A stretch of DNA of 64,000 bases from Maribellus sp. YY47 (GCF_023111095.1 NZ_JALGYW010000007.1:124001-188000), one strand, 5' to 3'; positions 44,675-54,256 are shown, counted from the first letter of the stretch. Notes: generated by a model from the sequence alone, not told the origin. Program-made: numbers and translations.

Positions 44675-47494
44675 ATGCCAAACCAAAATCCTGAGCAAAT
44701 AGCAAGAGACCATATTGACAGGCAGTTAGTTGCTTGCGGATGGACTATTCAGGACATCAAAAAGATAAATCTTCATGCTGGTATTGGGGTAGCAATCAGG
44801 GAATATTTAACTGATGTTGGTCCTGCTGACTATGTATTATTTGTTGATGGAAAGCCTTGCGGGATTATTGAAGCAAAAAGGGAAGATGAAGGATTTCGCC
44901 TGAATGTACATGAAGACCAGACTGAGGGTTATGCAATAGCCAAACTCAAACACTTGAATAATGAACCTCTTCCTTATGTTTATCTCAGTACTGGTGAAAT
45001 AACAAGGTTTACCGACTTCACAGACCTAAAACCAAGAGCAAGGGAACTGTTCTGTTTTCACAGACCTGAAACTTTAAGAGATTGGATAAAAAGGGATAAA
45101 TCCCTGCGCAGAAGGTTACATGATTTACCAGCCTTACAAACTGATGGTCTAAGGGAATGCCAGATAAATGCAATTACCAAACTGGAAAATTCATTCAGGG
45201 AAAACAGACCAAGAGCGTTAATTCAAATGGCTACAGGTTCAGGAAAAACCTTTACTGCCATTACAACCATTTACCGTTTACTGAAATTTGCAAAAGCTAA
45301 AAGGATATTATTTCTGGTAGATACTAAAAACCTTGGAGAACAGGCAGAACAGGAATTTATGTCTTTTGTCCCCAATGATGATAACCGGAAATTTACAGAA
45401 TTATACAGCGTTCAACGTTTAAAATCAAGTTATATAGCAACTGACAGTCAGGTTTGCATCAGTACCATTCAACGTTTGTATTCCATTTTAAAAGGAACTG
45501 AGTTGGATGAAAAACTGGAAGAGGAAAATCCAAATGAAAGGAAATACCAGCCAAAGGAGATTCCACCAGTGGAATATGACGCTAAAATGCCCATTGAGTT
45601 TTTTGATTTCATTGTAATTGATGAATGCCACCGTAGCATTTATAATTTGTGGAAGCAGGTTCTGGAATATTATGACGCTTTTGAAATTGGGTTAACAGCA
45701 ACACCTGACAGCAGAACCATTGGATATTTTGACCAGAATCTTGTAAGTGAATATTCTCATGAAATGGCTGTTGCTGATGGGGTAAATGTGGGTTACGATG
45801 TTTTTATTATTGATACTAAAATCACTCAGCAGGGGGGAACTCTCTGGAAAGGGGAATACATTGAACACCGGGAAAGGTTAAGCAGGAAAAAGAGGCTGGA
45901 ATTACAGGATGAGGATGAAAACTATTCTGCTCAGCAGTTGGATAAAGATGTAGTGAATCCCAATCAAATCAGAACTATTATTCGCAGTTTCAAAGAACAT
46001 TTACCAAATATTTTCAAAGAGAGGTTTGATAAGGATGGAGTTTTTGAGGTTCCCAAAACTTTAATATTTGCAAAAACAGATTCACATGCTGATGACATTA
46101 TCCAGATTGTAAGGGAAGAATTTGCAGAAGAAAACCGATTCTGTAAAAAGATTACTTATACCTCAGACAAAGACCGTTTGGATGCTGATGAAAATATTCT
46201 GGAAAAAGGAGAAGACCCAAAAACAACTTTGGCTCAGTTCAGAAATGGTTATCATCCAAGAATAGCTGTTACCGTTGATATGATAGCAACAGGTACAGAT
46301 GTAAAACCTTTGGAGTGTTTGCTTTTTATGCGTGATGTAAAAAGCCGCAATTACTTTGAGCAGATGAAAGGTAGGGGAACAAGAACTGTTGACCTTGATA
46401 CATTGAGAAAAGTTACCCCTTCTGCCAAAACCACCAAAGACCATTTTGTAATTGTTGATGCCATTGGTGTTAACCGTAGCCTGAAAACTGACAGCAGACC
46501 ATTGGAGAAAAAGCCTGGCATTCCATTAAAAGATTTGCTACAGGCAATTGCAGTTGGAGTAAGGGAAGAAGATTTGTTTACATCATTAGCTAACAGGTTA
46601 ACTCGTTTAGACAAACAAATTACACCAAAAGAAAAACAGAAGTTTGCTGAAAAGGCAGATGGTAAAAGTATTTCGCAGGTGGTAAAAGAGTTGCTAAATG
46701 CTTTTAATCCTGATGTGCTGGAAGGAATTGAGACCAAAGTAAAAAATGATTACATAGGCGCTGCACCTGATGATATAGAAAAAGCCATTCTATATGAAAC
46801 CGAAAAGTTAAAGGATGAGGCTGCCAAAGTCTTCACAGGTGAATTGAATGAATACATTGAAAATGTTCGTAAAGCACATGAGCAAAGGATAGATACAGCC
46901 AATCCTGATGAGGTGGTTCATGTGGGTTGGGATAAGGAAAACAAGGATAAGTCAGCAGAACTGGTAATTGAATTTTCAGCGTGGATGCAGCAGCACAAGG
47001 ATGAATTAACTGCATTGCAGATTTTCTATAACCAACCTTATAGAAGACGAGAACTCACTTACACCATGATTAAGGAAGTGCTGGAAAAACTGCAAAGTGA
47101 CAAACCATTACTTGCACCGCTGCATGTTTGGAGAGCTTATGAAGCCTTGGAAGAATGTAATGGTTCGCCAAGAAATGAATTGACAGCCATAGTTTCACTT
47201 ATCCGCAAAGTAAGTGGGTTGGATGCTGTTCTTACAGCCTACGATAAAACAGTGGATAAGAATTTTCAGGAATGGGTATTTAAAAAACAGGCTGGTGCTG
47301 TAAAGTTTAATGAAGAACAAATGTTATGGCTCAGGATGATTAAGGACTATGTAATCAGCAGTTTTCATATTGAAAAGGATGATTTTGATTACAACCCTTT
47401 TAATGCTCAGGGTGGATTGGGCAAAATGTGGCAGCTTTTTGGAGAGCAGACAGAGGAGATTATTAATGAATTAAATGAGGTATTAGCAGCATAA
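44675..47494 (+). CDS. hsdR: Type I restriction enzyme, R (motor/nuclease) subunit
   Basis: ATP-dependent DNA translocase and endonuclease of a type I R-M system, 939 aa. The N-terminal nuclease has D52 and EAK (Glu66, Lys68) of a PD-(D/E)XK site. The SF2 helicase core shows ATGSGKT near residue 187, IDECHRS (DECH box) near residue 315 and TGTDVKPLECLLFMR further on. The C-terminal helical part ends in EEIINELNEVLAA and should bind the methylase. It is the first gene of the hsdR-hsdS-abi-deiminase-hsdM array, with 1 nt between it and hsdS. Intact. Confidence 0.95.
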   Translation: MPNQNPEQIARDHIDRQLVACGWTIQDIKKINLHAGIGVAIREYLTDVGPADYVLFVDGKPCGIIEAKREDEGFRLNVHEDQTEGYAIAKLKHLNNEPLPYVYLSTGEITRFTDFTDLKPRARELFCFHRPETLRDWIKRDKSLRRRLHDLPALQTDGLRECQINAITKLENSFRENRPRALIQMATGSGKTFTAITTIYRLLKFAKAKRILFLVDTKNLGEQAEQEFMSFVPNDDNRKFTELYSVQRLKSSYIATDSQVCISTIQRLYSILKGTELDEKLEEENPNERKYQPKEIPPVEYDAKMPIEFFDFIVIDECHRSIYNLWKQVLEYYDAFEIGLTATPDSRTIGYFDQNLVSEYSHEMAVADGVNVGYDVFIIDTKITQQGGTLWKGEYIEHRERLSRKKRLELQDEDENYSAQQLDKDVVNPNQIRTIIRSFKEHLPNIFKERFDKDGVFEVPKTLIFAKTDSHADDIIQIVREEFAEENRFCKKITYTSDKDRLDADENILEKGEDPKTTLAQFRNGYHPRIAVTVDMIATGTDVKPLECLLFMRDVKSRNYFEQMKGRGTRTVDLDTLRKVTPSAKTTKDHFVIVDAIGVNRSLKTDSRPLEKKPGIPLKDLLQAIAVGVREEDLFTSLANRLTRLDKQITPKEKQKFAEKADGKSISQVVKELLNAFNPDVLEGIETKVKNDYIGAAPDDIEKAILYETEKLKDEAAKVFTGELNEYIENVRKAHEQRIDTANPDEVVHVGWDKENKDKSAELVIEFSAWMQQHKDELTALQIFYNQPYRRRELTYTMIKEVLEKLQSDKPLLAPLHVWRAYEALEECNGSPRNELTAIVSLIRKVSGLDAVLTAYDKTVDKNFQEWVFKKQAGAVKFNEEQMLWLRMIKDYVISSFHIEKDDFDYNPFNAQGGLGKMWQLFGEQTEEIINELNEVLAA

Positions 47495-47495
47495 A

Positions 47496-48695
47496 ATGGC
47501 TTTAGGACGTAAACCAATTGAAATAGTAAACGAAGGCAAACATCAACTTTTAGTAAAAGCTGAACATTGGAACAGGATTTATTTAAAGGAAGTTGCCAAA
47601 GTTCAAAATGGATATGCTTTTAGTTCAAAAAATTTTGTAAAAACAGGTGGCTTACCATTAATCAGAATACGTGACATTGATAGTACATCAACTGTTGATA
47701 GGTTTGACGGAGAATATTCAGATGAATTTATAGTAACAAAAGGAGATGTACTTATTGGTATGGATGGAGATTTCAAAGTTGCACGTTGGAAAGGTGATGA
47801 TGCTTTGCTTAATCAACGGGTATGTAGAATTATTCCAAAATCAAAAGATTTTGACTCTAAATTTTTATTTATTTGTTTACAGCCATACCTAAATGCAATT
47901 AATGAAGAAACTTCATCGGTAACTGTTAAACACTTGTCTTCAAGAACCATTGAAGAAATTCCTTTGCCTTATCCACCTCTTCCTGAACAACAAGCCATTG
48001 TCTCCAAAATAGAAGAACTACTCAGTGATTTGGAAAACGGGAAACAGCAATTGATATTGGCACAACAACAAATAAAAATTTACAGGCAAAGTTTGTTAAA
48101 ATGGGCATTTGAAGGAAAACTCACCAACAAAAATGTGAAAGAAGGGGAGTTGCCAGAGGGATGGAAGATTGCTCCCCTTGGAAATATATGTGATATGAAA
48201 GCTGGTTTTTTTGTAAAGGCTGTTGAAATCCAAAAAGAATATAATGAAGGACTGTTTCCTTGTTATGGTGGAAATGGATTAAGAGGTTATACTGAATCAT
48301 ACACACACAAAGGCACATTTTCTCTTATAGGTAGACAAGGAGCTTTGTGTGGCAATGTGCATCGGGTTAATGGAGTTTTCCACGCTACCGAACACGCAGT
48401 TGTCACTTCTGCAAAAGATGGAATTGACACAGATTGGTTATTTCATAAATTAACAGCAATGAAATTGAATCAATATTCTGCTGGTGCAGCTCAACCTGGT
48501 CTTTCTGTAAATAAACTTTTAAAAATCGAAGTCTTATTCCCAACACTCAAAGAACAAAAACTCATCGTTGATGAATTGGAAAGCAAACTAACTGTTTGCG
48601 ATAAAATTGAAGAAACCATCAGCCAAAGTTTGCAGCAAGCAGAATCATTAAGGCAGAGTATTTTAAAAAAGGCGTTTGAAGGGAAACTGGTATAA
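47496..48695 (+). CDS. hsdS: Type I restriction enzyme, S (specificity) subunit
   Basis: A 399-aa specificity subunit with two target-recognition domains and two conserved coiled-coil spacers. Spacer 1 is at about residues 155-215 (PPLPEQQAIVSKIEELLSDL, then LLKWAFEGKL), spacer 2 at the C-terminus (LKEQKLIVDELESKLTVCDK, ILKKAFEGKL). The repeated AFEGKL confirms the two-half design. TRD 1 opens VQNGYAFSSKNF; TRD 2 opens MKAGFFVKAVEI. Specificity cannot be read from sequence. Direct neighbour of hsdR. Confidence 0.95.
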   Translation: MALGRKPIEIVNEGKHQLLVKAEHWNRIYLKEVAKVQNGYAFSSKNFVKTGGLPLIRIRDIDSTSTVDRFDGEYSDEFIVTKGDVLIGMDGDFKVARWKGDDALLNQRVCRIIPKSKDFDSKFLFICLQPYLNAINEETSSVTVKHLSSRTIEEIPLPYPPLPEQQAIVSKIEELLSDLENGKQQLILAQQQIKIYRQSLLKWAFEGKLTNKNVKEGELPEGWKIAPLGNICDMKAGFFVKAVEIQKEYNEGLFPCYGGNGLRGYTESYTHKGTFSLIGRQGALCGNVHRVNGVFHATEHAVVTSAKDGIDTDWLFHKLTAMKLNQYSAGAAQPGLSVNKLLKIEVLFPTLKEQKLIVDELESKLTVCDKIEETISQSLQQAESLRQSILKKAFEGKLV

Positions 48696-48706
48696 CTAAT
48701 ATAGAC

Positions 48707-50026
48707 ATGAAAAAGATAAAAACATTTGATACTTTTTTCTGGTGGAGTGCAGCAGCATTCATTTTAGTTGTTGCACTTATTAGTTTTTTTCCAGCATGGT
48801 TTACTGCTTCTTTTAGCAAGTACAATTTTACAACTACTGGACAGATAGGAGATACAATTGGTGGAATAATGGGACCATTTATTGCAATTGCTGCTGCTGC
48901 ATTAACTTTTTTAGCATTTTGGGTTCAGTATAAAGCTAATGAACAACAGAAACAGGATATTAAGGATTTAAAAGAAAGGGGAGAAATTGAAAAATTAGAA
49001 GCTAAATTTTTTGAATTAGTTAAACTTCATAGAGATAACGTTTCTGAATTAACATACAGCCCTTTTAAAAGAGTGCATATTGAAGCCAGTGATGAAGATA
49101 TTATAAAAGAAGAAAAATTTGAAGGAAGGAAGGTATTTAGAGCTATCGATAAAGAATTCAAGAGTTTGTTTGCAGAGTTAAAACATTTTTTTCAAAACAC
49201 AAATGAAATAAATATATATGAGGAATATTATTTAAATCAACTAAAGAAAAACAATGAAATTAATTTAAGAAATATAGATTTTGTCACGTTTGCCCAAATT
49301 GATATTTTATACAGTATCATTTATTTTGGATTAAGTTTTGAAGGGCAAAAAACGTTAGGGGATTTCTTTAAGGGGAGGTACAAACAATCTTTTTTTGAAA
49401 GCATTATTCAATTTGCATCCCTTAAACCCAAAGAGGATTCTGGCTTTTGGAATAAATGGCATTCAATGAATTCTAAAACAACAACAAGAATAAAACATTT
49501 TAACCGCCTTATTCAAGATTGGAATAAAAATGTACAAAAAATAGAAGAGCTTAGAGATGAATGGCAGGTGGATGAAGAATTAGAGTATAAATATAAGTAC
49601 TATAAAAAAGGTAATTACACAAAATACTATGGAGGTCATCAATTCAGATTAGGTCATTACTTTAGGAATCTCTATCAAACAATTACACTTATCAATGATG
49701 ATAAACGGATAGATTTTGTTCAGAAATATTCAAATATCAAGATATTAAGAGGGCAATTATCAACCTTTGAGCAAACAATCATTTTTTTAAATTCTCTTTC
49801 ATCTTTAGGGCGTGTTTGGGAGTTTGAGAGCAGAAACAATCCTGAAAAAGCAATTGAAAAGGATAATCAACTAATCACAAAATATAATTTCATTAAGAAC
49901 ATCTTGAATGATGAAATTATTGAAGGTGTGTATGTTTCTCACTTTTATCCATTGGTTGAATTTGAATCTGGAATTAACGAAGAGAAGAAAAAACAAAGAG
50001 AATTATTAGAAAAACAATATTCGTAA
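48707..50026 (+). CDS. Putative phage abortive-infection membrane protein (AbiC-like)
   Basis: A 439-aa protein with two N-terminal membrane helices (about residues 10-30 and 50-72) joined by GQIGDTIGGIMGPFIAIAAA, then a charged stretch KANEQQKQDIKDLK and a large cytosolic domain with FAQIDILYSIIYFGLSFEG. This layout is that of the putative AbiC family (putAbiC), membrane proteins repeatedly found in defence loci. Mechanism not known. It starts 11 nt after hsdS and lies before the deiminase gene, in the same direction. Confidence 0.82.
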   Translation: MKKIKTFDTFFWWSAAAFILVVALISFFPAWFTASFSKYNFTTTGQIGDTIGGIMGPFIAIAAAALTFLAFWVQYKANEQQKQDIKDLKERGEIEKLEAKFFELVKLHRDNVSELTYSPFKRVHIEASDEDIIKEEKFEGRKVFRAIDKEFKSLFAELKHFFQNTNEINIYEEYYLNQLKKNNEINLRNIDFVTFAQIDILYSIIYFGLSFEGQKTLGDFFKGRYKQSFFESIIQFASLKPKEDSGFWNKWHSMNSKTTTRIKHFNRLIQDWNKNVQKIEELRDEWQVDEELEYKYKYYKKGNYTKYYGGHQFRLGHYFRNLYQTITLINDDKRIDFVQKYSNIKILRGQLSTFEQTIIFLNSLSSLGRVWEFESRNNPEKAIEKDNQLITKYNFIKNILNDEIIEGVYVSHFYPLVEFESGINEEKKKQRELLEKQYS

Positions 50027-50048
50027 TGAGGAAAATTGACAACCTAAA

Positions 50049-50927
50049 ATGCACAAGATGAGAGTCTATATTTCAGAATATCTCAAAAATACTATCCGGG
50101 GTAAGTTGATTACTAATACTCTCAAAGAAATTTTAGGCAAAAAGTTGTCTGAAATTCCCCAAAATAAAAATGAATGGTGTAGGGATTATATGCCTGTCAA
50201 GGGTTATGGTGGTCATTTGGTACTGTTTAAATACAGTCCATCCTACATTGTAGGAAGAACTACACTTGAAAAAACTATTCCTGAACAAAAACAAATATGT
50301 AATAATCTTGGACTTGAATACACAGAGTCTTCTGTAATTCTGGATGGTGGTGCAATTGATATTTTTGAAGATATTGGAATTGTTTCTGACCGTGTAATTT
50401 TTGATAATTGCAGTAGCTGGATGAACCAAGAACCATCAGTTTTAAAAGATATTAAAGAGAGACTGAAACTAAATAAGTTAGTTGTTGTTCCATCTGACCC
50501 ATGGGATTTTACTGGTCATGTTGATGGAATGGTCAGGTTTATCAATAATAATAAGGTGCTAATAAATGACAGTTCAACTATAGATAATGCAATAAAACTA
50601 TGCACTAAGAAGGAGCAGGAGAAATACGAAATGTGGAAAAACAACCTTCATCTTTCATTGAAAAATGCTGGATTAGAAATTGAAGTATTACCATGTGCTG
50701 TTAGCTCAAATGAAGATGATTCAGATACTGATGCTACTGGCATCTATCTCAATTTTCTTTTACTTGAAGATAAAATTATCATGCCATCTTTTGAGCAATA
50801 TCCTGATTATAATAAAGCAGCAAAGAAAAAATTGAAAAACCTATATAATAGAGAGGTACTGCCTGTTGAAGCAGGTTTGTTGGCACAGCATGGAGGAATA
50901 ATTAATTGCGTTACATGGAATTTCTGA
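50049..50927 (+). CDS. Peptidylarginine/agmatine deiminase-family enzyme
   Basis: A 292-aa member of the guanidino-group hydrolase superfamily (pentein fold). All expected catalytic elements are visible: WCRDYMP with Asp46, DGGAID at 99-104, GHVDG with His157 and Asp159, NFLLLED, and the nucleophile Cys287 in GGIINC. Agmatine deiminases normally have GGNIHC there; the His before Cys is Asn. Shorter than typical agmatine deiminases (about 360 aa). It has no signal peptide. Embedded between the Abi gene (22 nt) and hsdM (10 nt). Substrate unknown: protein arginine, agmatine or a nucleotide-linked guanidine are options. ATG 50058 is an alternative start. Confidence 0.85.
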   Translation: MHKMRVYISEYLKNTIRGKLITNTLKEILGKKLSEIPQNKNEWCRDYMPVKGYGGHLVLFKYSPSYIVGRTTLEKTIPEQKQICNNLGLEYTESSVILDGGAIDIFEDIGIVSDRVIFDNCSSWMNQEPSVLKDIKERLKLNKLVVVPSDPWDFTGHVDGMVRFINNNKVLINDSSTIDNAIKLCTKKEQEKYEMWKNNLHLSLKNAGLEIEVLPCAVSSNEDDSDTDATGIYLNFLLLEDKIIMPSFEQYPDYNKAAKKKLKNLYNREVLPVEAGLLAQHGGIINCVTWNF

Positions 50928-50937
50928 AATTTAAAAA

Positions 50938-52419
50938 ATGAATACAAACTCAATAGTATCAAAAGTATGGTCATTCTGCAATCCCCTGCGTGATGTAGGA
51001 GTAGGTTATGGTGACTATCTGGAACAACTTACCTATCTGCTGTTTTTAAAAATGGCAGATGAATATAGCAAACCACCACATAATCGTAATCTGAACATTC
51101 CCTTAGATTACAATTGGGAAAGTTTGACTGACAAAAAAGGAGCAGAACTTGAAATTCATTATGCCAATCTTTTGCGTGAGCTTAGTTCTCAAAAAGGAAT
51201 ACTTGGTCAGATATTCACCAAAAGCCAGAATAAAATTCAAGACCCTGCCATGCTTGGAAAAGTAATTGAAATGATTGGTTCAGAAAAATGGCTGGTTTTA
51301 GGCTCTGATGTAAAAGGAGATATTTATGAAGGATTGCTGGAAAAAAATGCAGAAGATGTTAAAAGTGGAGCAGGGCAATATTTTACACCAAGAGCTTTAA
51401 TTAAAGCAATGGTTGAATGTGTTCAACCTCAGCCAATGCATACCATTGCAGACCCTGCATGTGGCACAGGTGGCTTCTTTTTGGCTGCTTATGATTATCT
51501 GGTATCAAACAACAAACTGGATAAAGAACAAAACAAATTCCTCAAACTTGAAACCTTTTACGGGAATGAAATTGTTGCAGGGACAAGGCGTTTAGCTTTA
51601 ATGAACATGTTCCTTCACAACATTGGTAACATTGACAGTGATAACTTTATTTCTCCTGCTGATGCCTTGATTGCAGCATCACCAACAACCTATGATTATG
51701 TGCTGGCAAATCCACCATTTGGCAAAAAGAGTTCACAGACTTTCACCAATGAAGAAGGAGAATTGGAGAAAGATGATTTAACCTATAACCGTCAGGATTT
51801 TTGGGCAACCACAAGCAATAAACAATTAAATTTTGTACAACATATCAGAACCATGCTTAAAACAACAGGCTCAGCAGCAGTTGTTGTGCCAGATAATGTG
51901 TTATTTGAAGGTGGTGCTGGTGAAACAGTCAGAAAGAAATTACTGGAAACAACAGATTTGCATACCATTCTGCGTCTGCCAACAGGTATTTTCTATGCTC
52001 AGGGCGTAAAAGCCAATGTGATTTTCTTTGATAACAAACCAGCAAGCAAAGACCCATGGACTAAAGAAATATGGGTGTATGATTACCGTACAAATATTCA
52101 CCATACTTTAAAAAAGAATCCTTTAAAACTGGATGATTTAAAAGATTTTATTTCCTGTTATAATCCTTCAAACAGGTTTAAAAGGAAAGAAACTTACAAT
52201 GCAGAAACAAATCCTGAAGGAAATTGGAGAAAATTCAGCTACGAAGAAATTATTGCAAGAGATAAAACCAGTCTGGATATTACATGGCTAAAAGATAAGT
52301 CATTGGCTGACCTTGATAATCTGCCAGACCCAGAAACCATTGCAGAAGATATTATTGAGAACCTTGAAGCAGGATTAGAAAGCTTTAGGGAGATTATGGT
52401 AAAGTTGAATGCCAAATAA
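50938..52419 (+). CDS. hsdM: Type I restriction enzyme, M (methylase) subunit
   Basis: N6-adenine DNA methyltransferase subunit, 493 aa. The N-terminal helical HsdM domain is at residues 5-140 and the catalytic domain begins with AGQYFTPRALI. The SAM motif is ADPACGTGGF near residue 171, and the catalytic motif IV is NPPFG near residue 258. Together with HsdS it modifies target sites to protect host and island DNA. It is the last gene of the five-gene array and is separated from hsdS by the Abi and deiminase genes, which is unusual because M and S are normally adjacent. Confidence 0.95.
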   Translation: MNTNSIVSKVWSFCNPLRDVGVGYGDYLEQLTYLLFLKMADEYSKPPHNRNLNIPLDYNWESLTDKKGAELEIHYANLLRELSSQKGILGQIFTKSQNKIQDPAMLGKVIEMIGSEKWLVLGSDVKGDIYEGLLEKNAEDVKSGAGQYFTPRALIKAMVECVQPQPMHTIADPACGTGGFFLAAYDYLVSNNKLDKEQNKFLKLETFYGNEIVAGTRRLALMNMFLHNIGNIDSDNFISPADALIAASPTTYDYVLANPPFGKKSSQTFTNEEGELEKDDLTYNRQDFWATTSNKQLNFVQHIRTMLKTTGSAAVVVPDNVLFEGGAGETVRKKLLETTDLHTILRLPTGIFYAQGVKANVIFFDNKPASKDPWTKEIWVYDYRTNIHHTLKKNPLKLDDLKDFISCYNPSNRFKRKETYNAETNPEGNWRKFSYEEIIARDKTSLDITWLKDKSLADLDNLPDPETIAEDIIENLEAGLESFREIMVKLNAK

Positions 52420-52519
52420 AATCAGCCAGCAGCAGAATGAAATGTTATTGCAGCACGGATTGAGAGAGGCTTTAGAACCGGGAAAATCAATCAAATAACA
52501 ATATCCATAAACACAAACT

Positions 52520-52774
52520 ATGGACGAGAAGAAATTATTTAATGCTTATGAGGGACTAAAAGGATTTGACCCCACAGCAAAAGGGAGTGGTCCAAGACCA
52601 ATAGATGTACCTATGGATGAATGTATAACACAGACTGAATGGGATGGCTACACCAAGGCAAAGGAAGCATGTGAAAAAAGAGGTGGAAATTGGCAACGTG
52701 AAAGAAATGAAAGACACGATAAAATTGCAAGGATGTATGCAACAGGATGTAGAATCGTAGATGATATGTGTTGA
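52520..52774 (+). CDS. Hypothetical protein, 84 aa
   Basis: Small hydrophilic protein with four cysteines (ECITQTEWDGY, ACEKRGG, TGCRIVDDMC), mixed charge and no hydrophobic segment. It lies 100 nt after hsdM on the same strand. No family recognised. The cysteines could bind metal or form disulfides, but spacing does not match a known motif. Confidence 0.55.
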   Translation: MDEKKLFNAYEGLKGFDPTAKGSGPRPIDVPMDECITQTEWDGYTKAKEACEKRGGNWQRERNERHDKIARMYATGCRIVDDMC

Positions 52775-52804
52775 TGCTTTTGTGGTCAATTAAATCTAAA
52801 TATT

Positions 52805-53338
52805 ATGGCTAAACTAACCGATTTCCAGTTTTTAGAGAATGTACTTATTTACAGTTCAAGAATTGCAGTCTACACTGAGAAGCTTGATGAAGGAAATTTT
52901 CTCAATGACAGAAAAACTGTTGATGCAGTGTTATACTGTGTGCTACAATTTGGTAAAAACGTATCCTCAATATCTGACGGTTTTAAGAAAAATCATACTG
53001 AAATTATGGGGATGGATTGGGCAATGTTAGCAATTTTATATTCGGATGACCATTTTGATGAGGAAGAACTTTGGGATATTGTCTATGGAGATGATGTTGG
53101 TATTCTGAAATTCTACCCTGTTATTGAATCAATGTATTTGAGAGAAAGGCAGAAACTAGGGAACAGTGAAATTGCAAGAATACCAGCAAGAGCGTTTAAA
53201 ACAGAAGATACTCTACCTCTAAGAAAAGGGAAGGTGCAAAGTTTTAAGTTTGACGCTTCCATAGATAAAAAGAGAGGTTTTAATCCCATGAATCATATTA
53301 CATCACATAGTTCAATTTGGACTGTAAAAAAGAGATAA
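52805..53338 (+). CDS. HepT-like (HEPN/DUF86) protein with degenerate motif
   Basis: A 177-aa protein. Residues about 8-100 align in pattern with HepT/DUF86 toxins: FLENVLIYSSRIAVYTEKLD, then FLNDRKTVDAVLYCVLQFG, then IMGMDWAMLAILY and EEELWDIVYGDD. In active HepT the GMRNxxxHxY segment carries the RX4-6H catalytic pair; here it reads GMDWAMLAILY, with neither Arg nor His. The C-terminal 75 residues are a basic extension not seen in HepT. No MntA-type nucleotidyltransferase partner is next to it. It is probably not an RNase; it may be a derived sensor or binding protein. Confidence 0.6.
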   Translation: MAKLTDFQFLENVLIYSSRIAVYTEKLDEGNFLNDRKTVDAVLYCVLQFGKNVSSISDGFKKNHTEIMGMDWAMLAILYSDDHFDEEELWDIVYGDDVGILKFYPVIESMYLRERQKLGNSEIARIPARAFKTEDTLPLRKGKVQSFKFDASIDKKRGFNPMNHITSHSSIWTVKKR

Positions 53339-53374
53339 AATAATATCTGTTTAAAAAGTGACAAAACTAAACTA

Positions 53375-54256
53375 ATGAGTACAGATTTAAAGATTAAATA
53401 TCAAGGACAAGCACACGAAATTGATGCTAATGTCTTTATAAATAGCCTTCTTCACACTACAACATTAATTCAGGAGATTAATAGGGAATTAAATACAGGA
53501 GCTAAGATTGAAGTCAAAATAAAAGCTCTTGAAAAGGGTAGTTTTTTAGTTCACATCCAACTGATTGAGACAGTCATAGATTCACTTAAAAACATCTTTA
53601 CTGCTGAAAACATTGCTGTTGGAGGGACTATAATAGGTGGACTAGTAGGATTAGTTGAATTAAAGAAGTTTTTAAAAGGTGATAAGCCTGAAGTTATAAA
53701 AAGAGAGGGAGAAGATGTAACAATAAAAAACGGGAAAGGAGATATTACTGTTTTTAAGAATTTTACCGTAAACATGTATCAAACAAACCAAGTTGCAAGA
53801 GATAGTCTTGAACAAGGTTTTGAAACATTAAACAATGATCCCTCTATTGATGGTATTGAGTTCACTGATGTTAATGAAAAACCACTTCTTACTGTAAATA
53901 GGGATGATTTTGGTGATTTGATAACAAGAAGTGAGGAAATATTGAATGGAGATAAAATAACCACCAAAAGTGCAAAGTTGAATATTGTACGATTATCATT
54001 TGATGAAAATCTCAATTGGGAATTTTATTATCATGGGAATAAGATTGGTGCAAGAATAAAAGACCCAAGTTTTTTTGAAAAAATTAATAACGGAGAAACC
54101 TTTGCCAAAGGTGACACTCTTGAAGTTGAACTACAAATCAGACAGAAATTTGATTCAACAGTAAACACATATATAAATAAGTCATATCAAGTCAATCGTA
54201 TAATAAATCATTTTCCAAGGGATGAGCAACAGAAATTGGATTTTGAACGAAATTGA
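53375..54256 (+). CDS. Hypothetical protein with central glycine-rich hydrophobic segment
   Basis: A 293-aa protein. The N-terminal 65 residues (IKYQGQAHEIDANVFINSLL) form a domain seen in many uncharacterised bacterial proteins, then a short hydrophobic stretch AVGGTIIGGLVGLVELKKFL, and a long C-terminal half of beta character (KGDITVFKNFTVNMYQTNQV onward). I cannot name the family. It overlaps the next frame by 35 nt. Its placement in the cargo tail between the HepT-like gene and a truncated frame suggests a defence or competition role, which remains inference. Confidence 0.6.
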   Translation: MSTDLKIKYQGQAHEIDANVFINSLLHTTTLIQEINRELNTGAKIEVKIKALEKGSFLVHIQLIETVIDSLKNIFTAENIAVGGTIIGGLVGLVELKKFLKGDKPEVIKREGEDVTIKNGKGDITVFKNFTVNMYQTNQVARDSLEQGFETLNNDPSIDGIEFTDVNEKPLLTVNRDDFGDLITRSEEILNGDKITTKSAKLNIVRLSFDENLNWEFYYHGNKIGARIKDPSFFEKINNGETFAKGDTLEVELQIRQKFDSTVNTYINKSYQVNRIINHFPRDEQQKLDFERN

